A stretch of 64,000 bases of DNA from the NCBI GenBank assembly GCA_007844125.1, contig CM017555.1, positions 22,155,669 through 22,219,668 on the forward strand, read 5' to 3'. This document shows positions 30,148 to 41,430 of the stretch, in pieces. Both the position numbers and the translations under genes were made by a program. The DNA comes from Sinonovacula constricta (Eukaryota > Mollusca > Bivalvia > Cardiida > Solecurtidae). The first letter of the stretch is position 1. The number at the start of each line of letters is the position of its first letter. Under the pieces are notes generated by a model that saw only the letters and a list, made by a program, of their open reading frames with translations, was not told the origin of the DNA and did not search any database.

Positions 30148-32190
30148 AGTAATCTAGTGCATGAATGAATATAAAGAGAGTAGACAGAGTAAGTTACTCT
30201 GACAGTGGAGAAAGAATAATTATTTTACTGGTAAGCTATGAGAAGAACAGGGGGTACTACAAACAAATCAGGAACAAGTAATTGTCATCATTTTATTGAA
30301 AAATGTAAGAACAAAATACATTTAAGTAATCTAGGGATGGACCATTGCAACACAGAGACAAATTGAAAAGATTGATAAAAAAAACCCATTGTAGATTGGG
30401 TTTTCAGGTTACAAATTAGCCAGTGTGAAAGAATTTTATCGGTTGTTATAATCTTTTTTTTTCTTTGCCAAGTCATTGTTGTGGTACAATTTTTATCAGA
30501 TCATTCAGTATCTTGATCAAGAGTGTCATCCCTTCATTGTTTGGCCTGTGGAGTTCATGCGAGGTTTTAATCACAGTATTAAACGGGTAAACAAACCCGG
30601 CCTTTTGAGCATTCACACTTTTACGACAGTTTTTCACAAAAACCTCTTGAGAAATGTAAATATTTTTCTCCTATTTCATTTTTTTTTCTTTCTTGATGGG
30701 ATTTTGTCCTTAACCCTTATCATGCTGTATTGATTGAACAGCAATACAAAGGCTTAGTTATTTGTACAAACAAGAGGCTAACATAACAACATAGATTGGT
30801 ACACACTTGGCAGCAACAAGCTGATCTGAATCGGCACTATTTGCCAAAGTCTGGACAGTTTGTGCTTTGCTGGCTAAGCGTTAATACTTATTTTTGTTCG
30901 ATTTCTGTTTTAAATATCTTTTTTTATCTCTCGCCTCTTGTGTTATCAATGGGAGAAAAGTGTGAAGAAGGTTAAAGTTTTTCTTTTTTAAATTGATGGG
31001 TTTAAAGTATCTCTTTTGACAAAAGAAATTTATTTTAATGTTTGTAAAAGTTGTAAAAGATTTGGGTAAACACACTGTTTTGTAAGGCATTAAATATTTA
31101 CAGTTCTCCAAAACTGTTTAACATATAGGTCTGTTTCTTCTATTCATATATATCTATATATTATTTCTATCTTATTGTATTCTTTTTACAAAATGTAATG
31201 TGTATTGTGTAAAGGTTAGCAAGGATACTTTATGAAGTTGAATGGTTAACATAACCATTCTGCCTTCAGCCAATGACATTCCTACAAAAATGGGGGAATA
31301 AAGCAGTTTTATTGCCCCAGTATATCCCATAATTCTTAGTTTAACATTCTTACACTAAAAAGTTTTCACATCTATGAAGAAAAAACATTTTGCCATGATA
31401 TAATATATGAAATATCATAACCTTTTCTGGAACCACTTTACTACATTCAGATGGCAAGTCCTTCCATCAGTTGTTTTTGTTGCAAAATTTACTTAGCGAC
31501 TTGTTTCAAAATAAAAATGAAACTTTCTTTCATGGTTGTACGTGCGTCAACTACATAAGGTATTATAAGGCAGTCATTCTGTTTCGAGTCATCTTCTTTT
31601 TACATCTTTCTAATTTGCATCAATTACATGTTTACCATGGTGTTGACTCTTGTTCAGTGTTCATAAACTTTTACATTTTATTACAAACCATCTGCACCTG
31701 TAACCAATCAAATATCATGTTTCTATAATTTACAATAACAAAATATGCTCACTTACTAAACACCATGTAATTTTATGCTACTAAGGTAAACCCACTTTAA
31801 ATTAGTAAATGTCAATAATTGAGAAGTTCACAGGGGTGCTTTTTAAAATTGATATTTTCTCAACAATATTTCATGCACTGAAGTTTTGATTTTATTATTA
31901 TATTGGTAGTGTTCCATTGCAGTGTCTTGAGTGCAAATTTTACTTTTGTGGTTAAAAAAAGTAATAAATTTAATGAAGAGTTACATAAAGGATGTCATTA
32001 AATCAAATAATATCTCTAATGTTTTTCAGTCTGTCTATTATCAGTCAGTCTCCATTTTGTAAATTAAATAGCAATAATGAAAGTTGTAATGAAGAAAGAT
32101 ATTTATAATTTACTAAAGAAAGTTTATATTTAAACTGTTTCTAAGATATCAATACTTTATAGAGGTGAACTTACAGAAGAAGATGTTCAA
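30148..32190. other. AT-rich non-coding DNA with a dispersed-repeat fragment
   Basis: The piece at 30800-30885 (AAGCTGATCTGAATCGGCAC, ATTTGCC, AGTCTGGACAG) belongs to the same dispersed family as 35140-35220. Otherwise I see no exon, RNA gene or element. Confidence 0.45.
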
Positions 32191-32194
32191 TTTT

Positions 32195-32345
32195 TGTAAC
32201 TAAATGTCTTTCAGCTAAGCTGGAGCGTGCTGGTGGTTCTACCCAGATATTTGTCTGGGGACTTCCTCTTTCAAAATAGCTGGACATTTCTTTTATTGGC
32301 ATTTGCGCTGAAGTGCTGCATCCTTTATAGAATGCCTTAGAGGTT
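32195..32345 (+). mobile_element. SINE 3' body, copy 8
   Basis: Lacks the tRNA head but preserves the body well: GCGTGCTGGTGGTTCTACCC, then AGATATTTGTCTGGGG, ACTTCCTCTTTC and AAAATAGCTGGACATTTC. This copy best shows which SINE segment the left-edge minisatellite came from. Confidence 0.75.
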
Positions 32346-33099
32346 TGGGATTAGGCTGTTGTTGTAGTTATAACGTCTTCCGTAACTTCACAGTGGTATC
32401 CGGAGAAGTCTTTTCCGTAGAAATGGCTGAGGAATTGCAAGTGGTTATGATGTGATACATGTGAATTTGTACCACTTCAACTTCTTACCATGTATATAAC
32501 ATACTAATTTTGTCAGCTTCGAATCACGTAGGTTAAGCAGGTTTTATCGTTTGTTAGCAATGCTGTATGAGGTTTTAATATTGTTATTTTTTCAATATTT
32601 CTAAAATTACTTTGTTTAAAGGTTAGTTGAATTGTCTGATACATTTAGACAATATGAAATACAAATGGTGCAGCTCATGTTATGTCATGTGAAGGCCAAT
32701 TGTTTGATCATATTTTCAGCTCACTTTAAGTCAAAATACTGATTGGCTGTCTGGCTTTGTCATTTGTCAGATAACGTATTGTCTTTCTTGAACATATATT
32801 GGACACCCTTTGATGCTTTGCATCAATGCTTTTCTTGTTCTTTATTGTGTAACACTGGTGTATTTTTACATTGGTAAATTATGTAAAACCTCAATAAAAG
32901 CAAAAGGTGCATTACTTCTTATTCTTATGTTTTGTAACCACCATGTTGTCATTTGTTTTGTTTCCTTTTGTTGGTATGTAGGTAATTGACCGCTATGTTT
33001 GTTGATGGGGGATTGGTTAGAAATGTTCAGTGTTTGTTTAAGAATAACTGTCTTAAATTGATTGTTTTGTTTTTGAATTACATCACAACAACACAATTA

Positions 33100-33300
33100 T
33101 GGTCATTATTGAGATGTCGAGCTGTTTTGATTGAGGAAGACTTATGTTTTGGTAGAACAACCAGCACACTCAAGTCAGATGGAAGATCTTCCCACATTAA
33201 GTCCTTTGCATCAACTAGGATTTAAACCCATGCAATGAAAGGCTAAGCATTTAGTTGAGTTACAAGTTGACAACGCTACCACTAGGCCGTGGTGGCCTCT
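33100..33300 (-). mobile_element. tRNA-derived SINE, copy 9 (antisense)
   Basis: The reverse complement has CCTAGTGGTAGCGTTGTC (A-box region), GGTTTAAATCC (B-box-like), AAGATCTTCCATCTGACT and GTGCTGGTTGTTCTACC. Moderately diverged. Confidence 0.7.
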
Positions 33301-33344
33301 ATCAAAAAATGAGATTTTCCTCATGCTAAAAGAACAACAGAAAC

Positions 33345-33490
33345 AGCTATACCATGACATATCTGTAAGTTAGACGTTCGATTCTTGTTCAGGGTGACAA
33401 CATTAATGTTGGGAAATCTTTCAGCAGCTGACCTGTAGTGTGCCAGTAGTTCTACCCTGACATTCATCATGGGTATTATTCCATAAGTAA
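33345..33490 (+). mobile_element. SINE fragment, copy 10
   Basis: B-box-like CGTTCGATTCTTGTTCAGGG, then AAATCTTTCAGCAGCTGACC, TGTAGTGTGCCAGTAG and TTCTACCCTGACATTCATC. It is opposed to copy 9, giving a close inverted SINE pair. Confidence 0.65.
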
Positions 33491-33824
33491 AAGATAGAAA
33501 TTGCTAATATAATTGTTTTATTTGGTTGTATGTATAAAAGAAAAAACTGAATCAGTACATACCCCAGGCTATTATTTTATATTTTTTGTGTTGTTCATAT
33601 TGTTGTCTTGTTAGGGATTCAGCAACAGAAGTTGAACTGTGAGCGGGCTGTGGTGGGCAGTCTGGTTTGGTGGTATGGAAAAGTCAGTGGTGTTGAAAAT
33701 TTACGAATTTGTGTCCCAAGGGCAATCATTTTAGGGACATAGCTTGGTCATTAAGCTTCTGCCTCACAACCCAAGATTTCCACAAATTGCTCATATTCTA
33801 ACACTTTTTGTGTCATTGTTGATT

Positions 33825-33930
33825 TTAAAGGTGGTTTCCAACAGGTTGACCATTTTTTCTCTGTCATGCAATGAAATAAATTATTGTTACCTGAAAAGAT
33901 CTCGTGATACAGCTGGTTATTCTAGATCAT
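33825..33930 (+). mobile_element. TTAA-flanked element, copy D (5' end only)
   Basis: TTAAAGGTGGTTTCCAACAG, then GTTGACCATTTTTTCTCTG and ATTGTTACCTGAAAAGATC, after which similarity stops. Truncated at the 3' side. Confidence 0.75.
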
Positions 33931-34656
33931 CACTATGTGCTTAAGCCTTATCATTGTGCTCTGTACGCCTAGAGTTAAGGAATGAAATGCGTGTAGGGGA
34001 CTCCTCTGAGTGATTTGTTTAATGAACATATCTTAACAATTGGTAAAAATTTGTAGAAAAAAATAAAAACTTCATCTGCTCAAAGTCATTCATTCCTTGT
34101 CATTGAATACCTCAAGATTTAAAGTGACTGTTTAAAACAAGGGGGAAGTTCAGGTTTAATACTGTATACAAATGTAGAATCATTAGAGCCTAATTGTTGA
34201 ATCCGTTTTAATATAATAATACTCACAAGAATATTGGTATTATAATTTGAATGGGAATTATAGATATATATATTTTTAGGTATAAATTGTTATCTATAAT
34301 GATAACATTAAATTCACCTGATTGTACAGTTTTTTTGTTTATACAACAGAAAATGTCTCCTTCTCCATCCCAACACCCAGACACAGAAGCCATGAAATTA
34401 ATTTAACTGACTTCCTATACATTTCTATCCATTTTATCTCAGTTTTTCCACTCTTTTCAATTTACGGAAAACATTTAGGCTTTCTCAGAACGCATTTGGT
34501 ATGCATGAGTGATTGTTTAATTTCAAATTTCTCACCTGTCAAATTTGACAGGAGTGACCTAATTTTCAGACAAACAGAGGTCATTGGAGTGGAAATGTTT
34601 CCTATATAGGAGAGGGTTGTTTAATAAATGTTAAGTTCTAGTCTTAATATGTGTGT

Positions 34657-35130
34657 ATAAAGTTAGTACCCTTGGTCAAAGTTTCTTTCTCATATAACCA
34701 CATAATCAATTGTTATTTGAAAAAGTCCTGCGAAATCTGTTTATTGATGCCCTGTTTATGTGTGAAAAGTAAAGCATGACAACCTACTCATCATCACAAA
34801 TATGCAATTTCTTGTCATGACACACTGCACAGTAAGCTTTTTTTAAGAAAACCATGAGACCATTACTTTTGAGATTGTGTCTTATCATCAGTCTGATGAT
34901 AATTCACTTTGACATTGATAGCAATTAGTTTAGTATCATTGTACTTATTTATAGATTGAGAAAAAATAAACATTTGGAGAGATTTTGTGTGTGATTTGTA
35001 CTGTCATATACATGTATAGGTGTTCAAAATCGTCTTTACTATGACTGAACTATGAGAAAGTATTCCCAAATTCCTCAAAGCAGTTGTATGGTAGTGTTAC
35101 ATACAGCAATCCATAGGATACCACCTCTAA
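34657..35130 (+). mobile_element. TTAA-flanked element, copy E (diverged)
   Basis: The left terminus has decayed (ATAAAGTTAGTACCC); the right one is ATAGGATACCACCT followed by CTAA. The interior retains AAAAAGTCCTGCGAAATCTG, AAATATGCAATTTCTTGTC and ATTCCCAAATTCCTCAAAGC. Confidence 0.75.
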
Positions 35131-35139
35131 AGCATATCT

Positions 35140-35315
35140 TAATCAGGCCTAGCCTTCGACCAATAATGTAGATCCAGATAAACTAGTTTGGGCTGGGATC
35201 TGCACTATTTGTTGCAGACTAGAGCAATATACCATTTCACTATTTGTTGCAGAGTCTAGCAATATGTCTCTTCACTATTTGTTGCAGAGTCTAGCAATAT
35301 GTCTTGTAACTTTTG
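35140..35315 (+). repeat. dispersed repeat with a 3-copy internal tandem repeat
   Basis: ATAATGTAGATCCAGATAA, GGGCTGGGATCTGCACTATT, then CACTATTTGTTGCAGAGTC-AGCAATATG repeated about three times with a ~37 bp period. The same dispersed family flanks the 35 bp array at 42-43.4 kb. Confidence 0.7.
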
Positions 35316-35553
35316 CATGCAAGAGCAAATAACTAAGATTTTTATATTTTGTAGTGCTTATTTATAAATACAAATGTTGCTGTAATCATTTCCTGCATGT
35401 GAGGCTGGGAGCTGGGAGCTCCAAATGGCCGGCATAATTCAGATTGGATATTAATTGTATTTTGGGGATAAGTGAAGCAGAAGGGCCTTTTGACTGGGAC
35501 TTAAGTTTATTTTGGAGACTTTTTTTGAACAAATTTTATTTTATTTTATTATA

Positions 35554-35585
35554 TTTTTTTTTTTTTGGGGGGGGGGGGGGGGGGG
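35554..35585. repeat. T13G19 homopolymer junction
   Basis: Thirteen T directly followed by nineteen G. A G run this long is rare in AT-rich DNA. It could form a G-quadruplex, or its length may be a sequencing or assembly approximation. Confidence 0.9.
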
Positions 35586-35824
35586 AAGAAATAGCATGAG
35601 CATTGATAATGTATCCTATAATTCTCAACCAAACCCTATATTGTGGGTAGTCATTAGAAATGTCTCACTGAGATGTTTCTGTTGAGTACCATCAACATGG
35701 GTTTCCAGGAGAAAACAAGATTAAGCATTTAGGATACACGATATCCTAATATTAAAGGCCCACAATTCTCAACCAAACCCTATAGTGTGTGTGTACCTAT
35801 AAGAAATGTCTCGCTGAGACAACT

Positions 35825-36045
35825 TCCATTGACCTGTGGCTGAGCATAAGAGTCACCAACTTGTAATGCCTTAGCCCCTTCTAACATGAGTTTGAGTCCG
35901 GATCAGAATGAGAACTGTCATGAGGGGACAGTCTTCTATCTCTATCTCAAGTCTATTTAGAGTCATATGGCTGGGGTCTTCTTCTCCTAGAGGTTACTAA
36001 TATGACCAGTATTGTGTTGGTGGGATGTACAAAAACATCCTGCTG
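35825..36045 (+). mobile_element. tRNA-derived SINE, copy 11
   Basis: Head GCTGAGCATAAGAGTCACC, B-box-like GAGTTTGAGTCCGG, a diverged middle, and tail ATATGACCAGTATTGTG. Confidence 0.65.
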
Positions 36046-36526
36046 AGTAAACCAAGCAATATTGTATGGTTTAGAGGAGAAATTAAGGATTGACAGTACA
36101 GTTCAGCAGGACAACACACTATCATTACTTTCCTTTTGTCTGGGATCTCTATTTTCATGCTTCATAGGAATTAGATTGATGCTGTTTGCATGAATCGGAC
36201 ATAAGAAGATAGGATAACTTAGATACTCAGCGGTAATTTAGGGAGTTGATCTCTCTGGTATAGGTGTTTCTTTGATACTTATCACAGAATTAACCATGTT
36301 AAATCAGCTGTAAAATATTCACATATGTGGGGTCAGGTGGAAAATTAGGAAAGTATGAGAATGTGTGGGTGGCTTATTGTTTGTAGTGATATGGACATTA
36401 ATGTTTGTTTTTGAAATAATGCTCTTGAAAACTGTTGGTCAAGTAAGTTTTAATTTGGATTTCAGACACCTATCACTGACACACATATGGTCACAATGGA
36501 AACATCTGTTTTGTTTTTTTGTTGGA

Positions 36527-36810
36527 GGCAGTCCCCAGACAGTTGATATTATTGGTGGAGGCAGACCCTAGACAAATCTGAGGAGGTATCAGTGGATGCT
36601 TAACTTGAAGACCTCACCACAATACAACGAAATGGCAAGGGGTGATATTTACATGTTGGATACAGATAAAAATTCTATTGTTATTAACACTAACATGTTA
36701 ATACAGATAACAAGCATTAAGACATATGACAATGTACATTTACTTATCCCTGTCTTGTCCCTGGGTAGAACCACATATGTACCACAGGTTATCTGGACAA
36801 CAGATGCTGA
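36527..36810 (-). mobile_element. SINE fragments (antisense)
   Basis: TCCCCAGACAGTTGATATTA and GGTGGAGGCAGACCCTAGAC are antisense copies of the SINE GTCTGGGG block. At 36757-36805, GGGTAGAACCACATATG and ACCACAGGTTATCTGG are antisense TTCTACCC and GACCTGTGG blocks. Broken and rearranged. Confidence 0.5.
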
Positions 36811-37640
36811 TAACACTGTTGTTTTTATGTTGATTGTTCGAAGATGTTTGTTGTTGGAGTGTTATTGTAGGTAGTGTTTGTTTTTGTATTTTTTTATCAA
36901 ATTGGCATGGTTGTGGTGACTGTTAATGTAGTGAATATTATGATTAATATTATTTGTTAAGTGAAAATGGCTGTAGCATTGATGGTATTGGTGGTGTAGT
37001 TCTTGTTATATTGTTTTATGGGCTGTCCTGCTGTTGGGCTTGTCATTGTAACTAATTATTGTAATAAAGATGATAGGCTAGTAATAGGTTAATTCCCATT
37101 TCCACTTGAATCTACATTAACTAATAAAATTGGCAATGCTGCCAGAATTCTATTTCCCACCATTTTGGGTGCAAACAGTCTGGTTTTCCCATAACCCCTT
37201 TACATCCCAACAGTCAACAGCAAAAAAAAAAATAATCAAAAAGCTGAGAATGACTCACATCCTTAATTCCAAAAAAAGTCCCAAGAGATGCATTGATGAT
37301 GTTATCAAGCGTCTCCTTTTTCTCTAGTTTCTTCGCTGTTCCTCATCATTCCTTACTCCATCATTAATTACGTTTGAAATCAGAGTTGGCTGCCTTTCTA
37401 TCAAAGTACAAGGCAAGTCTCTAATTTTCCAGTCTCTCTCACACCACCCACACCCTCTGCCTTTGTTTTCCTATTCCTTGTTAGATTTTTGTTTGTATGT
37501 ACATCTACAAGCATGTCTGCGCTAACCTTGCATTATGCTATGACGTCATTATCTTTTGTATTTCTTGCTTGTTGCATTTGCATCTTTAAATCCTTTCCTT
37601 GCAGTCATTTGTTAGTTATCCACCTCAAATGTATTGTTAC
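36811..37640. other. no recognised feature
   Basis: AT-rich, low-complexity patches, no supported exon. Confidence 0.5.
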
Positions 37641-37659
37641 TTGTGTACAACTTGTCTAT

Positions 37660-37770
37660 GTATGAGTGCTATTTGATCGAGACTCATCAGCAGATAGTGC
37701 AGATCTTGATCAGACACAGCTCCCGGGGATATCTGCCAGATATGTATCTGCACTATTTACCTAAGCCGTA
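37660..37770 (-). repeat. dispersed-repeat copy (antisense)
   Basis: The reverse complement reads AAATAGTGCAGATACATATC, then GATCAAGATCTGCACTATCT, matching the family seen at 35.14 and 41.95 kb. It lies just before TTAA element F. Confidence 0.55.
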
Positions 37771-37805
37771 TGAATTCATGCCTAGATGGTCCAGTAAGTT
37801 TAGTG

Positions 37806-38309
37806 TTAAAAGTGGTATCCGACAGTTTTCCTATATCAAATACATGTAAATATATCTTACCACTGCTTTGGGGAATTTGGGCATATTTTTACAAACCCAT
37901 ACCTTTAGTCTTAATAAATATGATTTTGAATGCTAACTGAATTGTATAGACAGAACTTAATCGCGAAAAGAATCATTCTGAATAGTGTATTATTTCTGGC
38001 TGTATAAACAGCTTGATAGTGGTCTCTGCTAAAAATAGATATCGATGTCAGAACAGATTACCCGATGACTATTAAACGTGATATCAAAAGTATATGGTCA
38101 CGTTGTCTAAGTTAAAAATAGATATCTCTGCATCGTGGCTTGGATAGGAAATCCCTGTTTGCAGTCATGTAGGGATTTATGCTTGACTGTTCACACAGAT
38201 CCTAGGATGTCAATGAACAGCATTTTGCAGGACCTTTTCAGGTAACAATGACTTATTTGGCTATTACAGAAAAGAAATTCTGGTTCATACTGTCAGATAC
38301 TACCTTTAA
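37806..38309 (-). mobile_element. TTAA-flanked element, copy F (complete)
   Basis: TTAAAAGTGGTATCCGACAG on the left, TACTGTCAGATACTACCT then TTAA on the right. Interior is antisense (TGCAGGACCTTTTCAGGTAA). Its right TTAA is also the left TTAA of copy G. Confidence 0.88.
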
Positions 38310-38830
38310 AGGAGGTATCTATCAGGTTGAATAATTTCATTTTTGCTCATGCAACCAAATAAACTATTGTTACCTAATAGGATCACACAACAAGCTGTTC
38401 ATTGGTGCCCTACATCCATGTAAAATGTAAGGCCATGTGAAATGTAAGGCATAACAACCATCTTGTCATAACAAAAATGTTTTTCTGTCCAAACCATGTT
38501 GCACATTTAGCTATTTCTGAACTAAGAAAACCGTGTTACCACTTACATTTGAAATCATGTTATATTATCATTTGGGTAATTAGCTCTGATGTTGATGTCT
38601 ATTTTTAGTAGAAACCCCAATCTTGCTTATTTGTAGGTTCTGAAAGAGTGAACATTTCGAGTGATTGTAAGATGTTGTACTGTCTCATAATTGAGGCAGT
38701 GTTTAAAATCATTCTTGCTTAACTAAAGTATTCATGAGCTTCTGCAGAAATAATGTGCAAATACCCTAAACAGAGGTCAGATTTTGTTACATGTATTTAT
38801 TATCGGCAAAGCTTCGGATACCACCTTTAA
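38306..38830 (+). mobile_element. TTAA-flanked element, copy G (complete, abuts F)
   Basis: Begins TTAAAGGAGGTATCTATCAG and ends TTCGGATACCACCTTTAA. It is in opposite orientation to copy F and shares one TTAA with it, as expected if one inserted into the other's target site. Its 3' end is amplified into the 79 bp array at 38771-39004. Confidence 0.88.
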
Positions 38831-39004
38831 GCTGTATCTGCAGACTAAACAGAGGTCAGATTTTGTTACATGTATTTGTTATCGGCAGAGCGTCGGATAC
38901 CACCTTTAAGCTGTATCTGCAGACTAAACAGAGGTCAGATTTGGTTACATGTATTTGTTATCGGCAATGTGTCGGATACCACCTTTAAGCTGTATCTGCA
39001 GACA
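38771..39004 (+). repeat. 79 bp tandem repeat (3 copies) made from a transposon end plus flank
   Basis: CAGAGGTCAGATTTTGTTAC starts at 38771, 38850 and 38929 (period 79). Each unit includes the last ~55 bp of TTAA element G, its TTAA, and the flank GCTGTATCTGCAGACTAAA. Confidence 0.95.
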
Positions 39005-39764
39005 TGTTTCATGACCCTGATGTTGGACTTAAGTAGAAGTAGTATGAAGAAAAAGGGAACTCCATTGATGTAAATTTTATTTGCAGCATCAAGTAGATTA
39101 TTACATTCTTCTGAACAGATATATACAATGTTTACATCTTGCTGGAAACATCACTAAGGTGGGGTATGTTTTATGTTAACACTTCACTTTACTTGCTGGA
39201 AACATCATTGATCCCAAACTTTAAACATACCCTACCCTTAAGGTGTTTTCAGAAAGTAAAGAGTGAAAAATGTCACCACAGTCTATTCCACCAAGACAAC
39301 TTATTAATTCCTTTGTAAAATTGTTATTAGCATAAATTCCAGTAAAGACAGAACTTATATTTTTTCCATGATACCATTCTCATGAAAAAAAAAAGGTACA
39401 GTTTTTTATTAACAAGCTCTATAAACAGAAAGTACTGTGTTCTTGTTGTGGCCTCTTGGGCTGAAATACTATCCAGCATGTTTGTCTTAATTATTTATAT
39501 TTTAAATAAAAGGTGAGGAAAAATATCACAAACAATATTGCTTCATTTCGTTTTACTGTGGGTTTTTTCTCTGCATCTGCTTTTATTTTGGCAAACATTT
39601 CCACTTGTTTTTAAACTATGTATTCCTAACACACCTGTATTTGCTTTACCTGGTGATGAAGGTTGCACTCTTGACCCATCACTGTGTTCGGTCATCTTTG
39701 TTGACATAGTTTTGTTGGCTATTTTTAATCTTAATCTGCTAAGAACAAATTTAGCAAAGAGCAT

Positions 39765-40310
39765 TGATCCAAAATCTGCTGGACTTTCTGATCAGAATCT
39801 GCTAGGCTTTCTGATCAGAATCTGCTAGGCTTTCTGATCGGATCTGCTTGACTTTCTGATTGGAATTTTCTTGGCTTTCTGATCAGAATTTACTAGATTT
39901 TCTCATCAGCATCTGCTTGGCTTTCTGATTGGAATTTTCTGAATTTTCTGAACTGAATCTGCTGGGTCCTTTCTGATCAGAATCTGCTGGGTCCTTTCTG
40001 ATCAGAATCTGCTGGGCTTTCTGATCAGAATCTGCTGGGTCCTTTCTGATCAGAATCTGCTGGGTCCTTTCTGATCAAATCTGCTGGGTCCTTTCTGATC
40101 AAATCTGCTGGGTCTTTTCTGATCAGAATCTGCTGGGTCCTTTCTGATCAAATCTGCTGGGCTTTCTGATCAGAATCTGCTGGGCTTTCTGATCAGAATC
40201 TGTCAGAATTTTCTAGGCTTTCTGATCAGACTCCTCTGGGCTTTTTGATCATATCTGCTGAGTCCTTCTGAGCAGAATCTGCTGGGCTCTCTGATCAGAA
40301 TTTTAATTGT
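39765..40310. repeat. 23-25 bp minisatellite (TGATCAGAATCTGCTGG type), about 23 units
   Basis: Tandem units of TGATCAGAATCTGCTGG plus GCTTTC or GTCCTTTC. The array merges directly into the interior of TTAA element H at about 40300. Confidence 0.93.
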
Positions 40311-40847
40311 TGTCCTACACCTGTGTGAAATGTTATGCATTACACCTTTATTGTCATTACAAACAATCTAAAAAGATCATGCTACATGGTCATTCTGGTA
40401 ATCAGTATCTATTTTTAGCTGAAATCCTCATCGTGTTTATTTATAGATTAGGTAATAATGGAAATTTAGCTTGATATGTTTCAAGATTTGTGCTGTCTAA
40501 TGGTTTAATTAAGGTAATGTTATAACAGCTTTTACTTTAACAAAGGTATAAGATTATGCAGCATTTATGCACAAATCCCCCAGAACATGGGTAATATGTT
40601 GTTACATGTATTAGATATAGGCAAACTGTCAGATATCACCTAGATATAGGCATACTGTCAGATATCACCTAGATATAGGCATACTGTCAGATATCACCTA
40701 GATATAGGCATACTGTCAGATATCACCTAGATATAGGCATACTGTCAGATATCACCTAGATATAGGCAAACTGTCAGATATCACCTAGATATAGGCAAAC
40801 TGTCAGATATCACCTAGATATAGGCAAACTGTCAGATATCACCTTTA
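40303..40847 (+). mobile_element. TTAA-flanked element, copy H (5' replaced by array)
   Basis: Starts inside the family at GTTGTCCTACACCTGTGTG (5' third missing). It carries the rest of the interior, with the 3' end repeated eight times, and ends TGTCAGATATCACCTTTAA. Confidence 0.8.
40612..40843 (+). repeat. 29 bp x 8 tandem repeat of a transposon terminus
   Basis: TAGATATAGGCAAACTGTC starts every 29 bp from 40612 to 40815 (eight units). Units 2-5 have GGCATAC; the others GGCAAAC. The unit equals the 3' terminal repeat of the TTAA element. Confidence 0.97.
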
Positions 40848-41034
40848 AGATTGCCCTTAAGGAAAGGAACATGATAAGATTATATCTTCTGTACAATGCT
40901 AATTGTATCATTTATATTCTACTTTATGCATTGATATCAAATAAAATATGATTACACTAAACTTAGTTAGTCCTACTGTAGTATACTAACACTAAAGCTT
41001 GTCATATAACATTTTGCTATGGTTCAAAAACCTA

Positions 41035-41220
41035 GCTCAGCCCCTCAATGCTTGTGTTGTAGTTTCATCTGGCTAAGAACTTTTGTGTTCATGTTGGATG
41101 GTCTTTCAGCTGACTTGCATTGCATTGGTTCTATGTTTGTCTGGGGTCATCCTTTAGTAATGATGGCAGGATGCCACAAATAGGACTATAATTGATGTAT
41201 ACATCTAAGAAACAAGAAAC
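41035..41220 (+). mobile_element. SINE body, copy 12
   Basis: GGTCTTTCAGCTGACTTGC, ATTGGTTCTATGTTTGTCTG, GGGTCATCCTTTAGTAATGA and ATAGGACTATAATTGATG: the 3' two thirds of the family. CCTTTAGTAATGATGGCAGG closely resembles the right flank of the left-edge minisatellite. Confidence 0.65.
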
Positions 41221-41282
41221 AGAAACAAAAAAATCTCTTGATATACACTTAGATCTGTATCTTTATAAATCACTAAACTTCA

Positions 41283-41430
41283 GTGGTCTAGTGGTTATGA
41301 TGATAAGATTAGGATTTGGGGGTCCTGAGTTAGAGCCTGAACTGACCAGGAGATGTTAAGCAATAATATTTACTGCAGAGTGCCTCTTGGACCTACACAT
41401 GGATTGTGGTCTGGTGGGATTAATATAAAT
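41283..41430 (+). mobile_element. tRNA-like SINE head, distinct subtype
   Basis: CAGTGGTCTAGTGGTTATGA (A-box region similar to tRNA Asp/Glu), then CCTGAGTTAGAGCCTGAAC (decayed B box), and a body unlike the main family. Not foldable into a functional tRNA. Confidence 0.45.

Noticed and set aside
36596..36874. 92-codon plus-strand frame.
   Set aside because: Much of it is antisense SINE sequence, with no splice or composition support.
40612..40843. Possible CRISPR array (regular 29 bp repeats).
   Set aside because: Units abut without spacers, the host is a eukaryote, and the unit is a transposon end. The same reasoning excludes the other arrays.
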